The notes under the pieces were generated by a model, which searched no databases, was not told the DNA's origin, and was given only the letters and a program-made list of their open reading frames with translations. A DNA stretch of 64,000 bases, taken from NCBI RefSeq assembly GCF_028010285.1, contig NZ_CP116304.1:2310501-2374500 (forward strand), given 5' to 3'. Position numbers and translations under genes: made by a program. Position 1 is the stretch's first letter. Each line of letters begins with the position of its first letter. This DNA comes from Pseudomonas sp. Q1-7. Lineage in GTDB: Bacteria > Pseudomonadota > Gammaproteobacteria > Pseudomonadales > Pseudomonadaceae. Below, piece after piece: positions 1-8,401 of this stretch.

Positions 1-281
1 GCTCATGTCTGTCGTGTAATGGAGCTCTCTTCCTCCCTATCAATTGGGCAAATTTGACTCAATTCGCGTCGGGTGGTGGTGTGTAGGAGTTTGGATTAGT
101 AGCCTGATATTCATTTTCGTTAAGGTTATTTGCCCGCCTGGTGATGGATAGTTGTTATGATGGCTTTCTATCCCAGGTTTTCTTGTTTGTGATTTCTGCT
201 TTGGCGGGCTTTTGATCTGTGTTTCAACATTGTTTATAATTTGTTTTTTGGGGTCTGGAAGGGCTCAAAGACGATTTTTAT
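1..281. other. A+T-rich leader with no confident gene
   Basis: No gene can be supported here. Frame 1 is open from the window edge to a TGA at 55-57 and could be the last 18 codons of an upstream O-antigen gene, but another frame is also open to about position 87, so neither can be chosen. The remainder is A+T-rich and leads into the first glycosyltransferase without an obvious ribosome binding site. Confidence 0.4.
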
Positions 282-1532
282 ATGAAAATACTGATTGTTT
301 CGCAATATTTTTGGCCGGAAAATTTCTTGATAAATGATTTTTCAAGGAAACTGGCCGAGCGAGGGCATGAGGTGACTGTTGCGACCGGAAAACCAAATTA
401 CCCCGATGGTGAAATCTATAATGGTTATGGGTTGCCTGGCATTCAGTACGAAACTTACTCGGGAAATATTGAGGTGATTCGTGTACCTATCCGCCCTCGC
501 GGGAGGGGCGGGGCAGTTGATCTTGCACTGAATTATCTGTCGTTTGTTTTTTCTGGTTTGTTTAATTTTCCACGATTGCTCCGTGGTCGTGAAATAGATT
601 TTATTATCGTTTTTGCAGTATCGCCAATAACTCAGGCTATTCCGGCGGTTTTCCTTAAGTGGTTGAAGCGTGCTCATTTGGCTATTTGGGTTCAGGATCT
701 TTGGCCTGAAAGTCTTTCTGCAACTGGATTTGTGAAGAAAGGCCCGTTGCTTAAGCTTGTTGGTTATATGGTTAGATTCATCTATTCGAGCAGCAACACA
801 GTTCTTATTCAGTCGCGTGCGTTCCTTGATTCAGTCATGTCATATTCGGATTCATCAAAAATTGTATATTTTCCAAATTCTATCGATTCCAGTACTTTTG
901 TTGTGGAAGAGAGTGAGATTCCTATTGGGTTAGCTCATGAAATTGAATGCTGCTTCAGTGTTGTTTTTGCTGGAAATGTCGGTAGTGCTCAAGCCATTGA
1001 AGCAATTGTAAGTACGGCAGGTCTTCTCAAAGATAATAAAGATATAAAGCTTTTTGTGATTGGTAGTGGCAGTAAGCTGGATTGGCTAAAGGAGCAGAAG
1101 GAGTTGCTGGGCTTGAGTAATCTCATTGTTCCCGGGCGATTTTCAGCGGAGTCCATGCCGCACTTGTTTAGGATCTCGTCCGCGTTGCTAGTGTCACTCA
1201 AGGATGAGCCAATTTTTTCTTTGACTATACCGAGTAAGGTGCAGGCTTACTTGGCGGCTGGGAGGCCAATCATTGCGTCTTTAGGAGGGGAGGGAGCTCG
1301 CGTGGTTCAGGAGTCTGGAGCAGGGCTCGTCAGTCCTCCAGAGGACCCAGTCTCTCTTGCTGCTAATATCAAGCGTTTGTACGAAATGGCTCCGGAGGAG
1401 CGCGAGCATATGGGGCAAATGGGAAAACTGTATTTTGCTAAAAACTTTGATATGAACCTTCAGGTAGGCAGGCTGATCGATATCTTGACTTCGCGCTCAG
1501 GGTATTGCGTGGGTGAAGGTGGTTCTGGCTAA
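282..1532 (+). CDS. GT4-type glycosyltransferase (WbuB/WcaI-like), O-antigen assembly
   Basis: A 416-residue protein with two Rossmann-like halves (GT-B fold). It opens with MKILIVSQYFWPENFLINDF, typical of WbuB/WcaI-like family 4 transferases, and the C-terminal half has FAGNVGSAQAIEAI, FVIGSGSKLDWL and PSKVQAYLAAGRPIIASLGG, the nucleotide-sugar-binding half. The usual E-x7-E signature of GT4 enzymes is not obvious. By family it should add one sugar to the undecaprenyl-linked O-unit on the cytoplasmic membrane face. Donor and acceptor cannot be read from sequence; WbuB relatives are often found with L-FucNAc or L-QuiNAc pathways, which fits the UDP-L-sugar genes downstream. It is the first complete gene of the A+T-rich cassette, and wzx follows after 18 bases. 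Confidence 0.85.
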   Translation: MKILIVSQYFWPENFLINDFSRKLAERGHEVTVATGKPNYPDGEIYNGYGLPGIQYETYSGNIEVIRVPIRPRGRGGAVDLALNYLSFVFSGLFNFPRLLRGREIDFIIVFAVSPITQAIPAVFLKWLKRAHLAIWVQDLWPESLSATGFVKKGPLLKLVGYMVRFIYSSSNTVLIQSRAFLDSVMSYSDSSKIVYFPNSIDSSTFVVEESEIPIGLAHEIECCFSVVFAGNVGSAQAIEAIVSTAGLLKDNKDIKLFVIGSGSKLDWLKEQKELLGLSNLIVPGRFSAESMPHLFRISSALLVSLKDEPIFSLTIPSKVQAYLAAGRPIIASLGGEGARVVQESGAGLVSPPEDPVSLAANIKRLYEMAPEEREHMGQMGKLYFAKNFDMNLQVGRLIDILTSRSGYCVGEGGSG

Positions 1533-1550
1533 ACGAACAAAGGTGTGCTT

Positions 1551-2888
1551 GTGGCAAGTTTAGATTCGCTGGTTGTCAGGCTCTTAAGGGGTGGAGCCTG
1601 GGCCTTCATTTTTCGTCTATTGGCATCCGTATCCGGGTTCGTGATAAGTGTTATTTTGACAAGGCTTATGGCCCCTGCGGAAGTAGGGGCATATTTTCTC
1701 ATGCTTAGTGCCGTGTCGGTGGCGTCTGCAGTTTCTTTGTTTGGTTTGAATTTTTCATTAGTTAGGCTAATTGCTGAGGCGATGGGGAAAGGTGAACGAG
1801 AAAGAGGGCTGGAAGTCATCAGGAGGGGAACTGGCGTTGCTCTTTTTTTCTCTCTGGCTATTTCCTCTATTTCGTACTTCGTACTTCGGCATGGGATCGC
1901 TGCGTTCGGTGAGACACCATTCTCTGATGGCTACCTCCCAGCTCTTGTGGCTGTTTGGATATTTTTTTCTGCAGCGCTGATGCTCCTTTCAGAAATTTAT
2001 AGGGGGCTTCAGATTTTATTCATGGCTTCAGTTCTCAATGGCTTTCTTGCCAGTTTTCTTGCCGCCTTGGGTTTGTTTGCGTATTGGATAGTGTCTGGAG
2101 TAGGAGAGTTGTCAGGGGTTGTTGGAATCATAGTAATTTCAACTGCGGCGTCTTGCTTTTTTGGGTATGTCGTGCTGGCTGTCTTTGAGGGGGGGGGGGT
2201 TTCTGTACGTGGTTGGCGAGCGTTGCTGAAGATGTCAGCGCCTCTTTGGATTGCAAACTTGATGCTGATTGTGTTGTTGCAGGTCGATGTTTGGATACTG
2301 GCATCTAGTACGGATCGCGCTACGATAGGGTTGTATGGGGCAGCTTCCAGAATTATTCAGTTTTTGACATTTCCCATGCTGGTGATCAACTCGGCGTTGA
2401 TGCCCATAATTAGCGAGCTATTTTCGAGAGGAGAGGGAGAGAAGCTCGAAAAAGTCGTAAGAGGAGCTGCGATGATTGGATTTCTACCCGCTTTGCTTGT
2501 TTTCTTGCTGTTTCTCTTTTGGGGAGGAGAAATTCTCCAATACGTTTATGGTGTGGAGTACGGAGAAGCCGGAATGGTTCTCGTGGTGCTGGCAGCTGGC
2601 CAGCTCATCAGCATAGTATGCGGTCCTGCCGGTTATACCCTTATGATGACGGGTAAACAGACGCTTATGATGTGGGTCACTCTAGCAGCGGGAATCTTCT
2701 CTGTGACAATGAGTTTGGCCTTGGTATCTAATTATGGTGCTCTAGGCGTGGCTGTGGCAACTTCAGTGGGGTTGGCCACGCAGTGTATTTTTATGTGGTT
2801 TTCTGCGTACCGCGCGACTGGTATTTGGACCCATCCATCAATGGATGTTGTGTTTCGCCCATATAAATATCTGAAAGCTTTGAAATGA
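1551..2888 (+). CDS. wzx: O-unit flippase Wzx (MOP/polysaccharide transport family)
   Basis: About 445 residues, almost entirely hydrophobic, with roughly 12 predicted membrane spans and the Wzx/RfbX-like start (GGAWAFIFRLLASVSGFVIS, then LTRLMAPAEVGAYFLM). Wzx proteins flip undecaprenyl-pyrophosphate-linked O-units across the inner membrane. The GTG at 1551 is preferred because AAAGG (1539-1543) lies 7 bases upstream; the GTG at 1545 would be only one base from it. The coding sequence contains 11 consecutive G at 2189-2199, read in frame as Glu-Gly-Gly-Gly-Val in a loop near mid-protein. A one-base change there would truncate the protein. Its last bases overlap the next gene (ATGA), so the two are probably translationally coupled. 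Confidence 0.88.
   Translation: MASLDSLVVRLLRGGAWAFIFRLLASVSGFVISVILTRLMAPAEVGAYFLMLSAVSVASAVSLFGLNFSLVRLIAEAMGKGERERGLEVIRRGTGVALFFSLAISSISYFVLRHGIAAFGETPFSDGYLPALVAVWIFFSAALMLLSEIYRGLQILFMASVLNGFLASFLAALGLFAYWIVSGVGELSGVVGIIVISTAASCFFGYVVLAVFEGGGVSVRGWRALLKMSAPLWIANLMLIVLLQVDVWILASSTDRATIGLYGAASRIIQFLTFPMLVINSALMPIISELFSRGEGEKLEKVVRGAAMIGFLPALLVFLLFLFWGGEILQYVYGVEYGEAGMVLVVLAAGQLISIVCGPAGYTLMMTGKQTLMMWVTLAAGIFSVTMSLALVSNYGALGVAVATSVGLATQCIFMWFSAYRATGIWTHPSMDVVFRPYKYLKALK
2189..2199 (+). repeat. Homopolymeric G11 tract inside wzx
   Basis: Eleven consecutive G residues in the middle of the flippase gene, in frame in this assembly. Tracts of this length are prone to slipped-strand mispairing and are known phase-variation switches in surface-polysaccharide genes of other bacteria. 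Switching here is inference. Confidence 0.9.
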
Positions 2889-3838
2889 GTATTGAAGTCA
2901 ATAAGTTGAATGTGGCGAGTCCAACAGGTCCTTTGGTTTCACTGGTTGTTCCTGCCTATAATGCGGAGCTGTATGTTGAGGAAACTATTGAAAGTCTTCT
3001 TGCTCAGAGTTATAAAAACGTCGAAATAATAGTTATTAATGATGGATCTACGGATGCTACAGAATATGTTCTTTCGAAGTTTTCTGGGAAATGTGTAATT
3101 ATTAATCAGGATAATTGCGGGCAGGCGGCCAGCCTCAATAAGGGGTGGCAACTAAGTCGCGGTGAGCTAGTCGGTTACTTGAGTGCAGATGATACATTGG
3201 AGTCTACTGCGGTTGAGCAATTGGTTGCGCAATTTGCAATTCACAAGCGGGCTATTTTTTTGTACCCCGATTATTTCCTAATGGATGGAAGCTCCCGGCG
3301 ACTTCGCAGTGTTGTGGCCCCTGATTTTGATTACCGTGATGTGGTGTTGATGGGTATATGCCCGGTGGGACCGGGCGCCTTGTTCAAGCGTGTTGTGCTT
3401 GATAGTGTGGGAGGGTGGGACCCATGTTTGCGCCAAATACCTGACTACGACTTTATATTGCGGGTTGGGTTGTTCGGTGAGATTCGTAGAGTTCCTGGAT
3501 TTCTCGCCGGGTTTAGGGTTCATAACGAATCACAGACATTTGCCGCATCAGATGAACGTAAAACTGAAGAATACAAGTATGTCCTGAGGAAGTATTTCGA
3601 GCGCAATGATGTTCCTTGGGAGATATATAGCGAGCGTCCAAGAGCGGAGGCGAACGCGCGTATTTTAATGGCTCGATTGCATTTGCGTGCTAGAAGGTTG
3701 GCTGCTGCGTTGCGTTGTTTAAGAGAGGCCATGGGGTTGAATGTTACGTCGGTCTTCAGTTTCAGATCGGTTCGGCTTTTGCTGAACGGACTTTTTGGTC
3801 ATTATCGTCATTGGCTTAAGATGAAGATTAGGGGTTAG
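2885..3838 (+). CDS. GT2-family glycosyltransferase, O-antigen assembly
   Basis: A 317-residue protein with a GT-A family 2 domain at residues ~15-230: SLVVPAYNAELYVEETIESL, the nucleotide-binding VINDGSTDAT, and an acidic metal-binding site in YLSADDTLE. The C-terminal ~80 residues are basic and helical and may hold it at the membrane. GT2 enzymes of O-antigen clusters are inverting transferases using a UDP- or dTDP-sugar; the specific sugar is unknown. The ATG overlaps the wzx stop by four bases, and wzy follows after 4 bases. Confidence 0.88.
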   Translation: MSIEVNKLNVASPTGPLVSLVVPAYNAELYVEETIESLLAQSYKNVEIIVINDGSTDATEYVLSKFSGKCVIINQDNCGQAASLNKGWQLSRGELVGYLSADDTLESTAVEQLVAQFAIHKRAIFLYPDYFLMDGSSRRLRSVVAPDFDYRDVVLMGICPVGPGALFKRVVLDSVGGWDPCLRQIPDYDFILRVGLFGEIRRVPGFLAGFRVHNESQTFAASDERKTEEYKYVLRKYFERNDVPWEIYSERPRAEANARILMARLHLRARRLAAALRCLREAMGLNVTSVFSFRSVRLLLNGLFGHYRHWLKMKIRG

Positions 3839-3842
3839 CAGA

Positions 3843-5372
3843 GTGAGTCCTCCGAGGCCCAACGTGAAGCGCGCCTTGTGGTCCGGAATTGATCAATTTT
3901 CTTTCTCGGGCGTGAGTCGCACGTGGATGCATCTGTCTTTTTTGGGGGGCTATCTTTTATTGGCTTTCTGGTCGTTCTTGCATGGTGCGGGAAGCCTCCC
4001 GGTTTTAGTGATGTTTCATTTTTCATTCCTGCTTTTGACGCTGCTTGCCTTCGCAGGGTTTAGGAGTGATGGTTATTGTTATCTTGCTTTTTTCTTATTT
4101 CTCGGCTTCTGGCTCAAGTGGTTGGTTCATGAGATTTTTGAATATCCATTTGTTGAGCCGGTGGGTAATTATTTGGGCGAGCCAGGGCAGGTAGATGTGG
4201 CCCTAAGTATCGCGTCTGTTGCTTCGCTCGGTGTGGCGGCGTCCAGGTTATTACATGTTTACGTTGAGAGGCGTTTTTGCGCGGTCAAACCTGTTTCTGC
4301 GAAAGAAAATATTCCTTCAATTTATTCTAGATGGTTTTTACATATTTGGGTTATTTTTGTACTTCTCTCTTTTGTTTTGTATTTTTTTAATTATAGATTT
4401 TCTTTTTTTCAGGTTGGTGTGAATGCGCGCCTGGTTCTCCCTTCAGGGGTAAATGCAATAGCTGCCTGGTTGGTGTGCTGTGGTATGCCAATGATTTTTT
4501 CTTTGCTGCTGGATTGGGAGATTTCTCGGAAACCGGATCGTTATTGGCCTGCTATTTATGGTGTGTGCATATTTGCTCTTATCATGTCTGTTTCTATGGC
4601 AAGTCGCGCGGTGTTGCCATTCTTGTACTTGGCCGTTGGGGGCTGTTTGTACTTTCATAAGCGTGAGTACCTTGTGCGCATGATTGCTTTATGGACATGG
4701 CGCTTGCCTCTGCTGATGTCTGGATTCTTTGCGTTTTCGCTAATTTTGGTATCGGCGTTCAGGTTGGACACCTACCAGCCGAGTCAGCCAAGTCAGTCCT
4801 CTGTTACATCTATAATTGATTCTGAGAGTCCCTCTAGTCTTTCGGCGCTTGATGTTGGGCGAGCGGAGGACATGATGCTTTACAGAGGGACTTTTTTTCA
4901 GGTACTGAGGCTAGGTGTCGATCGCTGGATCGGGATTGAGGGGGCCTTGGCGGTTGCTTCGAGTGAAGGCCAGGGCATCTCACTTCTGATGGCGGGTCTT
5001 ATGGAGAGACCCAGCGCTGGCGTAGATGCTCTGTACCAGAGAATCTCCGGATCCTTTTATAAACATCAGGAAGGTCTGACGTTTCTTACTCTACCTGGGG
5101 CCGCTGCTGTTCTTTTTTACAGTGGCTCGTTTTCCATTGTTTTTTTTGGAATGATGGCCCTGGCTTCGATTGTCTTCTTCGTGGAAAGGCTGGCCGTACG
5201 AATGACTGGTAGTCACTTGGTTAGTTCGTGGGTCGCTCTTTTGGTGGCGAATTCCGTGTGTCAGATGAATTTCCCTTATCTCTGGGGGGTTTTTATATTG
5301 GAGTGTTGTGTCGCATTGCTGGTGCTGGGATTTACCCATAAGTTCGTGATTCGAGAACACTCCGATGAATGA
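3843..5372 (+). CDS. wzy: O-antigen polymerase Wzy (probable)
   Basis: A 509-residue integral membrane protein with about 11-12 hydrophobic spans and a long hydrophilic loop in the C-terminal half (residues ~300-400, including the repeated QPSQPSQ stretch). That layout matches Wzy polymerases, which join O-units in the periplasm. Wzy proteins have little sequence conservation, so the call rests on topology and position: it lies between wzx-linked transferases and is the only other polytopic protein of the cassette. The start is GTG at 3843 with GGGG nine bases upstream. It overlaps the next gene by eight bases. A+T-rich codon use and many TTT/TTG codons mark it as part of the exchanged segment. 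Confidence 0.75.
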   Translation: MSPPRPNVKRALWSGIDQFSFSGVSRTWMHLSFLGGYLLLAFWSFLHGAGSLPVLVMFHFSFLLLTLLAFAGFRSDGYCYLAFFLFLGFWLKWLVHEIFEYPFVEPVGNYLGEPGQVDVALSIASVASLGVAASRLLHVYVERRFCAVKPVSAKENIPSIYSRWFLHIWVIFVLLSFVLYFFNYRFSFFQVGVNARLVLPSGVNAIAAWLVCCGMPMIFSLLLDWEISRKPDRYWPAIYGVCIFALIMSVSMASRAVLPFLYLAVGGCLYFHKREYLVRMIALWTWRLPLLMSGFFAFSLILVSAFRLDTYQPSQPSQSSVTSIIDSESPSSLSALDVGRAEDMMLYRGTFFQVLRLGVDRWIGIEGALAVASSEGQGISLLMAGLMERPSAGVDALYQRISGSFYKHQEGLTFLTLPGAAAVLFYSGSFSIVFFGMMALASIVFFVERLAVRMTGSHLVSSWVALLVANSVCQMNFPYLWGVFILECCVALLVLGFTHKFVIREHSDE

Positions 5373-6327
5373 CTCTGTGTTCAAGAAGAAGGTGATTTGT
5401 GTAACGGGGGCGTCAGGTTTTATTGGCTCTCACCTGATGCCGCTCCTCTTGGATAATCACGAATTTACGGTGAGGACACTTCGCCGAAGATTGCCTGTGA
5501 ATAAGCTTGATAATGATGAGGTGTATTTAGGTGATCTAACGGAGCCTGGCACCCTTAGTGCTTTCCTAGAGGGGGGGGATATAGTGATACATCTTGCCCA
5601 GCCTGCTTGGGGATGTGAGGGAGATGTAAAGCCGTCGGACTGCTCTGAATTGGCGATGGCGTGTCGCGCGGCAGGTGTAAAGCGATTTCTCTATGTCAGT
5701 ACGGCAACTGTCGTTGGAAATACCGATGCTGTCATCGTGAATGAAAGTACTCCGTGCGAGCCTCGGAATAATTACGAGCGGCAGAAGTTTAATTGTGAGC
5801 TGGCGTTGCGGAAAGGGCTTGGTGAGGATGTCGATCTTGGGATACTTCGGCCGACGGCAGTGTTTGGTCCTAATGGGAAAAACTTGGTCAAACTAGCGCG
5901 TGTAATTCTTTACTCTACAGATTGGCGTCGCATTATTCTGCGCTTCCTGCATGGGCGGCGCAGTATGCATCTAATAAGTGTGGAGAATGTCGTTGCCTCG
6001 GTTGTCTTTCTCGTTTCTTGTGAAAGAGCGCTGGATGGCAATGTTTTCATTCTCAGCGATGACCACAATGAGAAGAACCACTATCAGGCCATTGATCGGC
6101 TCTTGGCGAACGCAGCTGGAAGACGTGGTACGGTCTTTGACGTTGCAATTCCTGCGTGGTTGCTTCGCGTGCTGCTAGCTCTTATGGGGCGTTCTCAAAC
6201 AAATCCTGAGCTCAGATATGATTGCAGCAAGATTGTGTCTTGGGGATTTCGCCATAAGGTGCATCTGGAGGAGTCGGTTGAGGGTTTTATGCGCTGGTAC
6301 ATCAGTAACCAGGGTGGTAAACGGTGA
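5365..6327 (+). CDS. NAD-dependent epimerase/dehydratase (extended SDR), nucleotide-sugar modification
   Basis: A 320-residue extended SDR with an N-terminal Rossmann nucleotide-binding motif (VTGASGFIGSHL), the active-site strand YVSTATVVGNTD and a YxxxK pair in NNYERQKF. Such enzymes in O-antigen loci epimerise, dehydrate or reduce UDP- or dTDP-sugars; the substrate is not evident. A run of eight G (5571-5578) lies in its first third. Start ATG 5365 lies inside the wzy 3' end, and its own stop overlaps the GTG start of the next glycosyltransferase, so translation is probably coupled. Confidence 0.8.
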   Translation: MNDSVFKKKVICVTGASGFIGSHLMPLLLDNHEFTVRTLRRRLPVNKLDNDEVYLGDLTEPGTLSAFLEGGDIVIHLAQPAWGCEGDVKPSDCSELAMACRAAGVKRFLYVSTATVVGNTDAVIVNESTPCEPRNNYERQKFNCELALRKGLGEDVDLGILRPTAVFGPNGKNLVKLARVILYSTDWRRIILRFLHGRRSMHLISVENVVASVVFLVSCERALDGNVFILSDDHNEKNHYQAIDRLLANAAGRRGTVFDVAIPAWLLRVLLALMGRSQTNPELRYDCSKIVSWGFRHKVHLEESVEGFMRWYISNQGGKR

Positions 6328-7466
6328 GAGTGCTGCATGTATGTGATGCGATCGATCCGGCTGTTGGTGGGGGCACTGCTGAGAGAACCTTTCAGCTGGC
6401 CATAGCGCTCGTCAGAGCAGGGGTGGCATGCACAGTCTTGGCTACGAATTCTGGAGTCACCAAGGCGCGTATGGAGGATATGAAGGGTGTCGAACTAGCG
6501 CTTGTACCCAGCTTGCTTCGTCGCTTCTATGTTCCACGTATTTCGTCTGCCCGGATCGACGAACTCGTCTCACAAGCTGATATTGTTCATTTAACAGGGC
6601 ATTGGAGCATACTGGGCGCTAGGGTTGCAATGGCTGCCCGTCGACTTGGAAGACCTTATGTCTATTGCCCAGCCGGGTCTCTGCGGATCTTCGGTAGATC
6701 CGCTCTATTGAAGAAGGCGTTCAATCGACTGGTCGGGCGCCGAATCGTCAGAAGCGCCTCCCGGTGCTTGGCAGTAACAGCTTTGGAGCGTGAGCAGTTC
6801 TATGAGTATGGTGTCACTGACTCACAGATCTTTCTGTTGCCAAATGGCGTAAATCCAGCTGAAAGAAAAGGATCCTCAGGTGAGCGTTTTCGACGTCTTT
6901 ACGACCTCGAACATAATGCACTGTTATTGCTCTTTCTAGGGCGACTAAGTCCCATCAAAGGCCCGGACTTATTGCTGGAAGCGTTCTGCAGTCTCGCTGG
7001 GCGCTTCCCGCAAGCGCACTTGATTTTCGCGGGTGGTGATGAAGAGCTTGGTGGAAAGCTACGAGCCAAAGCGCGAGATTGCGAGGTAGGATCGCGCATT
7101 CACTTCGTCGGATTTCTTGGTGGGATAGCTAAGCATGATGCGTTAGAGGGGGTCGATTTGCTTGTGGTGCCATCAAGACAGGAGGCGATGTCTTTGGTGG
7201 CTCTCGAAGCTGGGTTGGCGGGAACGCCAGTTCTACTCACTGACCGATGTGGCTTTGATGACGTTGAGCTTGTGGGCGGTGGTAGAGTTGCTAGCGTCAA
7301 TGTGGAGTCCATTGCTGCGTGCTTGGAGAAGATGCTGAACGAGCCAGTAATGCTTGAGTCCATGGGCGCCCGTTTGAAGCAGTTGGTGCTTGAGCGATAC
7401 ACGTGGGACGGCCTTACGAGAGATTGTTTAGCGCTCTATCGGGAAATCATTTCGGAGAGTCGCTGA
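6324..7466 (+). CDS. GT4-family glycosyltransferase, O-antigen assembly
   Basis: A 380-residue GT-B transferase. The N-terminal acceptor half starts RVLHVCDAIDPAVGGGTAER, with the glycine-rich loop of GT4 enzymes. The C-terminal half has LFLGRLSPIKGPDLLLEAF and the E-x7-E signature in RQEAMSLVALEAGLAGTPVL, near residue 300. Retaining transfer of one sugar to the lipid-linked O-unit is expected, with unknown donor. It starts with GTG overlapping the preceding stop. A 55-base spacer then separates it from the UDP-L-sugar pathway genes. Confidence 0.87.
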   Translation: MRVLHVCDAIDPAVGGGTAERTFQLAIALVRAGVACTVLATNSGVTKARMEDMKGVELALVPSLLRRFYVPRISSARIDELVSQADIVHLTGHWSILGARVAMAARRLGRPYVYCPAGSLRIFGRSALLKKAFNRLVGRRIVRSASRCLAVTALEREQFYEYGVTDSQIFLLPNGVNPAERKGSSGERFRRLYDLEHNALLLLFLGRLSPIKGPDLLLEAFCSLAGRFPQAHLIFAGGDEELGGKLRAKARDCEVGSRIHFVGFLGGIAKHDALEGVDLLVVPSRQEAMSLVALEAGLAGTPVLLTDRCGFDDVELVGGGRVASVNVESIAACLEKMLNEPVMLESMGARLKQLVLERYTWDGLTRDCLALYREIISESR

Positions 7467-7521
7467 GAATGCGAGGCATGGCAGGGGTAAATTATTTGGC
7501 TTTCCGGATGGAGTGCTAGGC

Positions 7522-8379
7522 ATGCGTGTTTTGGTATTGGGTGTGACCGGGATGCTCGGAAACGCGGTATATAAAATCTTTGACAGTAGTGATGGGTTCG
7601 AGGTTTGGGGTACGTTACGGAATTCCCAGGACAAACATTATTTTCCGGCCACGGCACATGAACGACTTATGTCTGGGGTTGACGTGCTTGACCACGATAT
7701 GCTGGTGAAGGTGTTAGCGAGGATTAGGCCTCAGCTGGTAATTAATTGTGTCGGGCTTATCAAGCAGCTTGCTGACTCGAAAGATCCTCTTAGTGCGCTA
7801 CCGATCAACGCGATGCTTCCTCATCGGCTAGCTAATCTCTGCGGATTGTTGGGAGCACGTCTGATCCAGCTCAGTACGGACTGCGTGTTTTCCGGTCGCA
7901 AAGGGTATTATGTTGAGGATGACGTATCGGACGCTGAGGATTTGTATGGAAAATCAAAATACATTGGCGAAATACGCGATAATCCTCACGTGATTACGCT
8001 CAGAACCTCAATTATCGGGCATGAACTATCCACGAATTTTTCTCTAGTGGATTGGTTTCTTGCGCAAGAGGGGGCGGTTAAGGGGTTCTCCAAGGCAATA
8101 TTCTCTGGCCTCCCGACCGCAGAGCTTGCGCGTGTTATGAAAGACTTTGTTGCTCCCAATGCCGAACTGAGCGGGCTTTATCATGTTGCGACCAAACCGA
8201 TTTCAAAGCATGATCTTTTGAAGTTGATCGCTAAGCAATATGGAAAAAAAATCGAGATCACGCCGGACGATTCACTGCAAATTGACCGCTCCTTGAATGG
8301 GGCTCGTTTCAATCAAGCCAGCGGTTATGTTGCGCCAGAGTGGTCGCAGCTCATTTCGATCATGCATGAAAGTCGTTAA
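7522..8379 (+). CDS. RmlD-like SDR reductase for a UDP-L-6-deoxy-HexNAc (WbvR-type)
   Basis: About 285 residues; the ATG at 7522 is chosen because GGAG (7510-7513) is eight bases upstream, rather than the GTG at 7513. It has a Rossmann motif (LGVTGMLGNAVYK), the RmlD-family STDCVFSGRKGYY and a catalytic YGKSK. RmlD-type enzymes reduce a C4 keto group. The gene directly precedes FnlA/WbjB- and FnlC/WbjD-like genes, so the likely substrate is the UDP-4-keto-6-deoxy-L-HexNAc made by the FnlA-like enzyme. The FucNAc-pathway reductase FnlB/WbjC is about 370 residues with an extra C-terminal cupin-like domain, which is absent here. This favours the WbvR branch (UDP-L-RhaNAc, then UDP-L-QuiNAc). The branch assignment is inference. 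Confidence 0.75.
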   Translation: MRVLVLGVTGMLGNAVYKIFDSSDGFEVWGTLRNSQDKHYFPATAHERLMSGVDVLDHDMLVKVLARIRPQLVINCVGLIKQLADSKDPLSALPINAMLPHRLANLCGLLGARLIQLSTDCVFSGRKGYYVEDDVSDAEDLYGKSKYIGEIRDNPHVITLRTSIIGHELSTNFSLVDWFLAQEGAVKGFSKAIFSGLPTAELARVMKDFVAPNAELSGLYHVATKPISKHDLLKLIAKQYGKKIEITPDDSLQIDRSLNGARFNQASGYVAPEWSQLISIMHESR

Positions 8380-8401
8380 CGAATATTACGGATTGAATCA
8401 A

